Both the position numbers and the translations under genes were made by a program. Below, piece by piece: positions 59,693 to 64,000 of a stretch of DNA of 64,000 nt (the first letter of the stretch is position 1; each line of letters begins with the position of its first letter). This stretch comes from Typhlomys cinereus. Taxonomy: Eukaryota > Chordata > Mammalia > Rodentia > Platacanthomyidae. The notes under the pieces are model-generated. The model saw nothing but the letters and a program-made list of their open reading frames with translations, was not told the DNA's origin and did no database searches. The stretch spans positions 2,011,956-2,075,955 of the forward strand of contig JALPQD010000302.1 in assembly GCA_023101885.1 (NCBI GenBank), written 5' to 3'.

Positions 59693-60251
59693 ACGCCCAA
59701 CTGGAATTGGAATGTCCACAGTAAATCAATGCTGTGTTCAAGTTGCCTCGGACAGGCACTTCCCCCATTAACTCACTGCTTTGATTGGACCTTTGTTGCT
59801 GAAAATAGGACATGGGACTCTTGGGAAGAGGAATGTTGAGCTTGTTCATTTCTCTTTCACTTTCTGTCTTGGTCTTGCTCTGATTCAGCTTAGAATTTCA
59901 TGCAAGAGGTAGATAAGAAGTGGTCCAGATTTTGTCCTCTTGTCATATGCACACTTGGTAGATCATTTTTTACATTCCTATCTTGAGGTTGTTTTACTAA
60001 ACACATATCATTATTCTAAGACTCTTGCTAAGGTCTTTAATTCGTTTGGAGCTTAATTTTCAAGACAAGTGAGGATACAAACAAGTGTAACCGCTGTGTA
60101 ACTCAGTGTGGTGGAGTTTCAAAAATTTAAAAATAGAGCCACCATCTGATCTAGATAGGCAGTATGGCTCATACCATTCATGTGAGTACATGGGACATGG
60201 GGGCAGAAGTGTAAGAACTCAGGATCATTCTGAGCTTTAGAAGACGCTGCC

Positions 60252-60600
60252 TGTCATGGTTTGAAATGTGTCCCCCACAGTCTCATGTGTTTGGCAAGGT
60301 CAGGGCACCTTGAGAGGTGGAGCCTTCCTGGAGGAAGGCAGTTACAAGGGGTAGGCCTTGAGGTGAATTAGTCCCACCCTACCTCCAGGAGAAGTCTGCC
60401 TTTGCAGCAAGCAGTTTGCAGCTCTCAGCTTCCAAGATGTCTGCGGTGACTTAGCCTCCTCCAGCTTTGGCCAGCCAGCCATACTACTTCTGCTTTGAGA
60501 GTCTGTACCTTTCCTCTGGAACCAGTAAGCTGAATAAACCTCCCTTTCTCCCTTAAGTTGATTGAGTGTTCTCTCACAATAGTTAAGAGTAACCTTTACA
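60252..60600 (+). repeat. MaLR-type LTR (349 bp)
   Basis: Starts TGTCATGGTTTG and ends CCTTTACA. It contains 'tcccccacagtctcatgtg', 'gagaggtggagccttcctgg', 'ggggtaggccttgaggtg', an AATAAA signal ('ctgaataaacctccc', near 60,531) and 'ttctctcacaatag'. Flanking pentamers ctgcc and ctccc could be a decayed 5-bp target duplication. Solo LTR. Confidence 0.8.
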
Positions 60601-60634
60601 CTCCCTCAAACAAACAAGCAAATAAACAACAAAA

Positions 60635-61430
60635 CAACATAAAAAGAACTACCACAGGATCTTATACCACTCTTGATTTATTTTGGCAGGACTCTAAGAC
60701 AGTGTTCTACTGAAATACTTTCAAATCTGTTTATTACAGAACTATTTAAAGAAGACAAGACATGAGACCACCCTTTATGCTCATCAACACATCAATGAGT
60801 CAAAAATATATATATATGTATATATGTATGTATATACATGACATACAAACACATACATATGCATGCATATGCATGTGTTCTAAATTAGTGGAGTTTTGTT
60901 TGGCAGTAAAGGACAAAACTACAATGTTTTCAGGAAAATGGGTGAAAATGGAATCATCACGCTAAGTGAAATAAGCCAGATTCACAAAGACAAATGTCAC
61001 GTATTTCCTCTTACAGTTTGATAGTTTGAATCTAGATTTAAGTGAGTGTGAATGCATGTACATACGCCTTGAAAATAGAAAGGGACTATTGCTGGGAGGA
61101 AAGGTACTGAAGGGAACTGATAAGGGAAAAGAGGAGAGGGTAGTATGTGAGAAACAAGGCAAATACTAAGCATTTTATCTCTGTGGAACTTAGACTTAAA
61201 TATACATTAGATACATGGCATGAGTGTAACATGTAGATTTGGTGGGGCAAAGGGGCCAGCGGGAGGGAGAAGGGTGAGGAGAGGTGGGGCTGCAGGAGAA
61301 CAGGAGAAGGATGCCTATGCATAAAAACGCAACAGTCAAACTCAGCAGTGTGTGTGCCATCTGAACAACTGAGAAAATGTACATGTATAGTGAAAATAAA
61401 CCAAAAATTGACTGATTTTTTTTCTCCAAG
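60635..61430 (+). mobile_element. Old LINE-1 ORF2 end and 3'UTR
   Basis: ORF2 C-terminal blocks in order: 'aagaactaccacaggatc' (just upstream), 'tttattacagaactattta', 'agtggagttttgtttggcag', 'caggaaaatgggtgaaaatg' and 'ctaagtgaaataagccag'. A 3'UTR with a G-rich tract (61,240-61,310) and an A-rich end follow. A TATG-type repeat (60,806-60,870) interrupts it. The family is more divergent than at 16-25 kb. Confidence 0.72.
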
Positions 61431-61434
61431 TGTC

Positions 61435-62325
61435 TCTACAATTAAAAACACTCTGGAGAGTCTCCCCCCCCCCATTATTTGGTGTGACAGGTATGATTGT
61501 ATGTGTTGATAGTGCAAAAAAAGGAGGTAAGGGAAATTGAAGATATATATCTTGAAATGAATGGTTTAGCTCTCTAAACATAAATGTTCCTCCTCCAAAT
61601 GATGAAAAGGATTTGTGAAATTTAACTTGAAAAGTCCATCTTGCCAAACTCAAACCAAACAAAGTGAGCAATAAAAATGTTAAGCATTGGCTCTGATTCT
61701 CAGGAAGCTGTCTGGTTCCAAGGAGTAATGTCTTCCTTTCCAAACCTCTGCTTGCAGTTAAAAGCTTATTCTCAGGCCTTAAATTGTCAGTCTCTGATTT
61801 CATTGCCATATTAACATGTGTTTTGCTAGTGAAATGCTGCAAGCAGCTTCACCCTGACGGGTAGGTTTACCTGCTGTTGCTCTGAATGGTCATTTAGCTT
61901 ATGTGCCTCCTGTTGAAAGCCCCAACATATGGGGGCCTATTGTTCCTTTCGTAGTGGAAGTGAAAGCGGATTCTGGCTGTTCCAGGGTTCCCACTGCTGT
62001 GTTGATGGCATCCCAGTCAATGACAACACTTATGCTCTGCAGCTTGACCTACCTTTCTATCTCACAGTGCTGTACCCTAAAAGCACATAGGTCTCTTTTG
62101 TGAGGAAGTGAGAACACAGGCAGAGAATATCCTCTGAAATCTTTATTTGTGTATTGATTTTTATTGATTCTTGGGAATGAGTCCAGAACAAGGACTTGTT
62201 GAAAACAGACAGCATGAACATGATTTAGTTTATATTTGTTAGAAAGAGTGAGGATTCCAACAAATAAAATTCCTGAGGAATAAAATGCACTGCTGTCACG
62301 CATAGATAGTTCTTTTTCTCTTTTT
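61435..62325. other. Unassigned sequence
   Basis: No gene or named repeat. Several short frames without domains. Confidence 0.45.
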
Positions 62326-62329
62326 TAGA

Positions 62330-62515
62330 TTTTTTTTTAAATTTTTACTTTAGAGACAGAGGGAGGGGAGTAAGCATTGGTGGCAGTTGTCTGAAGACAA
62401 CTTTCAGATATTGGTTCTTTATTTTTAACATGTGGATTTCTGGGGATCAATGTCAGGTCTCCACGATTGTTAGCAGCTTCCTTTCCTCACGGAACTGTCT
62501 TGATGGCTACATAGA
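62330..62515 (-). repeat. tRNA-type SINE (B2/B3-like layout), diverged
   Basis: The plus strand reads 'gttgtctgaagacaacttt', 'attggttctttatttttaac', 'atgtggatttctggggatc', 'aatgtcaggtctccacg' and 'gaactgtcttgatggct', the antisense order of a tRNA-derived SINE body and head. Assignment to a family is tentative. Confidence 0.5.
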
Positions 62516-62519
62516 TAAT

Positions 62520-63070
62520 TGTGTGTAATTCTAGATAAATGAGCTGTAAGAAACATTCACAGTTTCAGAAGGCAGCTGGTGGACCCTTTGGGTTGACTCT
62601 GGTACATTTTGAAGCCTCAAGTTTAGCATCATGAAACTTTGCCATCTTGGAAGCATTTTGCTCTGAATTTCAACATCTTTATATACTTTTTTTTAGAAGA
62701 AAGGACCTGAAACATAGGAAATTTATAAAGGCATTCAATTAAAACCTTAGAAATATACTGCTGATACTGACTGGAAATGCTTCTCTGTGATTACAGATAC
62801 TGCAAAATATATTTGCATAGAAAGATCATCTGTTTATTAATTTGTGTATTTGGCAGAGAATCTCATTATATAGTCTAGGGTAACCTCAAACTTGTATCTA
62901 TCTAGTGATAGCTGTCATGGATTTCAGATAATATTTTAGAAGTCTATAACTTATCACATTTCTTTCTCGTACAAACCCTCAAAATTCATGCCCATTCTTT
63001 GTAAAAGAAGAAAGAGAAACTCCAAGATATCTTGTTTTTAAAGCAATGTTTTAGTTTATTTTAAAAGCAA
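62520..63070. other. Unassigned sequence
   Basis: Nothing recognised. Confidence 0.45.
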
Positions 63071-63074
63071 AGAT

Positions 63075-63285
63075 CCAATTGAGATGATGGCTCAGTTGAG
63101 AAAACTCTTGTTGTGAATTTGAGGACATGAATGCGATCCCCATCAACCACACAAAACTGAGAACACAGTGTGTGTCATTGATCTCATTACTGAGGAGGTG
63201 GGACTGGAAGATTCCAAGAGTTTGCAGAACAGCCAGTGTAACTAGCTAGATAAAAGAGAAACTGTTTAAAAAAATAAGATGGAGA
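63075..63285 (+). repeat. tRNA-headed SINE with B1-like second half, diverged
   Basis: Head 'gagatgatggctcagttgag' and 'gacatgaatgcgatccccat', then 'attactgaggaggtgggac' and 'agaacagccagtgtaactag' and a tail with 'gagaaactgtttaaaaaaat'. The order fits ID-B1 dimers. Confidence 0.6.
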
Positions 63286-63287
63286 TT

Positions 63288-63560
63288 TCTGGGGTGATAG
63301 CACAGGAGGTAGAGCCTTTGCCTTGAAAGCAAAAGGAACTGAATTCAGATCCCAGAAATGGTAGCAGCCTATAATTCTAGCTCTGGCAGGCAGAGACTGA
63401 GAAACTGTAGAGCAAAGCAATAAGGTAGACAAGCAATCCAGAGTAATTCCGGATATTATCCTTGGGCACACACACACTTGACTGTCCTTTTATACACGTT
63501 TCCACACACATGTGCACCTAACTATATGCAAAACACACAAACACACACAACAATTGAAGA
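63288..63560 (+). repeat. Composite tRNA-headed SINE, adjacent second copy
   Basis: It starts directly after the preceding SINE's A-rich tail, with 'gatttctggggtgatagcac', 'agagcctttgccttgaaag', 'tgaattcagatcccag', 'gagcaaagcaataaggtag' and 'ccagagtaattccggata', matching 55,096-55,390, then CA-rich sequence. It probably inserted into the tail of the first SINE. Confidence 0.75.
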
Positions 63561-63594
63561 AGATAACCCACAGCAACCTTGGCCTCTATTTGCA

Positions 63595-63596
<2 letters not shown>

Positions 63597-63636
<40 letters not shown>
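63597..63636. repeat. (CA)n microsatellite
   Basis: About 20 perfect units shortly downstream of the SINE. Confidence 0.97.
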
Positions 63637-63638
<2 letters not shown>

Positions 63639-63639
63639 C

Positions 63640-64000
63640 TCTCTTTAATATAGATTTAAGTGAGGTAGTTAAAAGAGACAGAGAAGCCTCATGTCTGGCC
63701 AAGTATGTCAATTTTCTTAAACAGTAGTTTACTCTATTTTTTCTCCTATCTGGAGACTATTCCTGCCCACCAAGGGTTGGAGTTGGGCATTACCCATGAA
63801 CTAGACATTCTCCTGCAAGTTTACTCTGGGTCTAACTCAACTACTAATTCTCTATAAAAATTGTTCCCAGAGGTCAAATCCTTAACCATCACATTGACAC
63901 CTGTAATTAATTATGACAGCATCCTACACATCTGATATGATATGTGATGTATATCATATCACAGCTGATATTATATTGAGACTATATATATATATACATA
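63640..64000. other. Unassigned sequence to window end
   Basis: No gene. A stem-loop with perfect 11-bp arms (63,933-63,943 and 63,951-63,961, 7-base loop) lies in AT-rich DNA, and a short (TA)n run ends the window. Confidence 0.45.

Noticed and set aside
59542..59849. Cys-Val and Thr-His repeat frames
   Set aside because: Direct translation of the (GT)26 microsatellite on both strands.
61957..61966. ggaagtgaaa, a match to an ETS-IRF composite element
   Set aside because: Eight fixed bases are expected about twice by chance in 64 kb on both strands, with no supporting context.
63933..63961. Perfect 11-bp stem-loop
   Set aside because: Built from GATAT/ATATC steps in AT-rich DNA. No RNA-gene features around it.
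1..64000. CRISPR arrays, operons, prophage or other prokaryotic systems
   Set aside because: Base composition, SINEs, L1s and microsatellites mark a mammalian nuclear genome. No regular spacer-repeat structure was seen.

Overview
The window is eutherian, almost certainly rodent, nuclear DNA from a gene-poor, AT-rich region. Repeats of several ages dominate it: LINE-1 copies, tRNA-derived ID-type and ID-B1-type SINEs, MaLR-type LTRs, ancient MLT1-like LTRs and many (CA)n, (CT)n and (TA)n microsatellites. The most CpG-rich SINE has an ID/tRNA-like head, a body that is not tRNA-like, a (CA)n stretch and an A-rich tail. I recall dimeric SINEs of this kind (IDL-Geo) from pocket gophers, kangaroo rats and pocket mice, so Geomyoidea is my best guess. 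It rests on remembered family structure and was not tested. No complete host protein-coding gene, rRNA or tRNA gene was found.

Layout. Bases 1-600 are an L1 ORF2 endonuclease fragment cut by the window edge. From 2.3 to 16.2 kb lie an older L1 3' end, LTR scraps, several SINEs and otherwise unassigned sequence. The centrepiece is 16,206-25,768: a near full-length minus-strand L1 of about 6.8 kb once the insert is removed, bounded by an 11-bp target-site duplication. It keeps a 3'UTR, a broken ORF2, a 40-bp spacer, a broken ORF1 and a 5'UTR that starts with about two and a half tandem promoter monomers of about 165 bp. A second, younger, 5'-truncated L1 of the same family (22,120-24,871, also minus) sits in its 5'UTR, flanked by a perfect 17-bp duplication. 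From 25.8 to 32.3 kb the sequence is mostly unassigned, with scattered SINE, LTR and L1 relics. From 32.3 to 35.2 kb there is an MLT1-like LTR, a MaLR LTR with internal sequence, and a young SINE with a 16-bp duplication. Next come a tiny U2 snRNA retropseudogene (36,330-36,363), ancient L1 relics carrying local tandem duplications (36.7-38.6 kb), more LTR, L1 and SINE copies, a degenerate minisatellite (55.6 kb) and another L1 relic (60.6-61.4 kb).

The only host-coding signal worth testing is a 77-nt stretch (46,430-46,506) that looks like a signal-peptide exon with acceptor and donor sites. Nothing resembles a bacterial-type operon, CRISPR array or new molecular system. The elements act as a record of retrotransposition: L1 enzymes most likely mobilised the SINEs and the U2 fragment, and the nesting gives relative ages.
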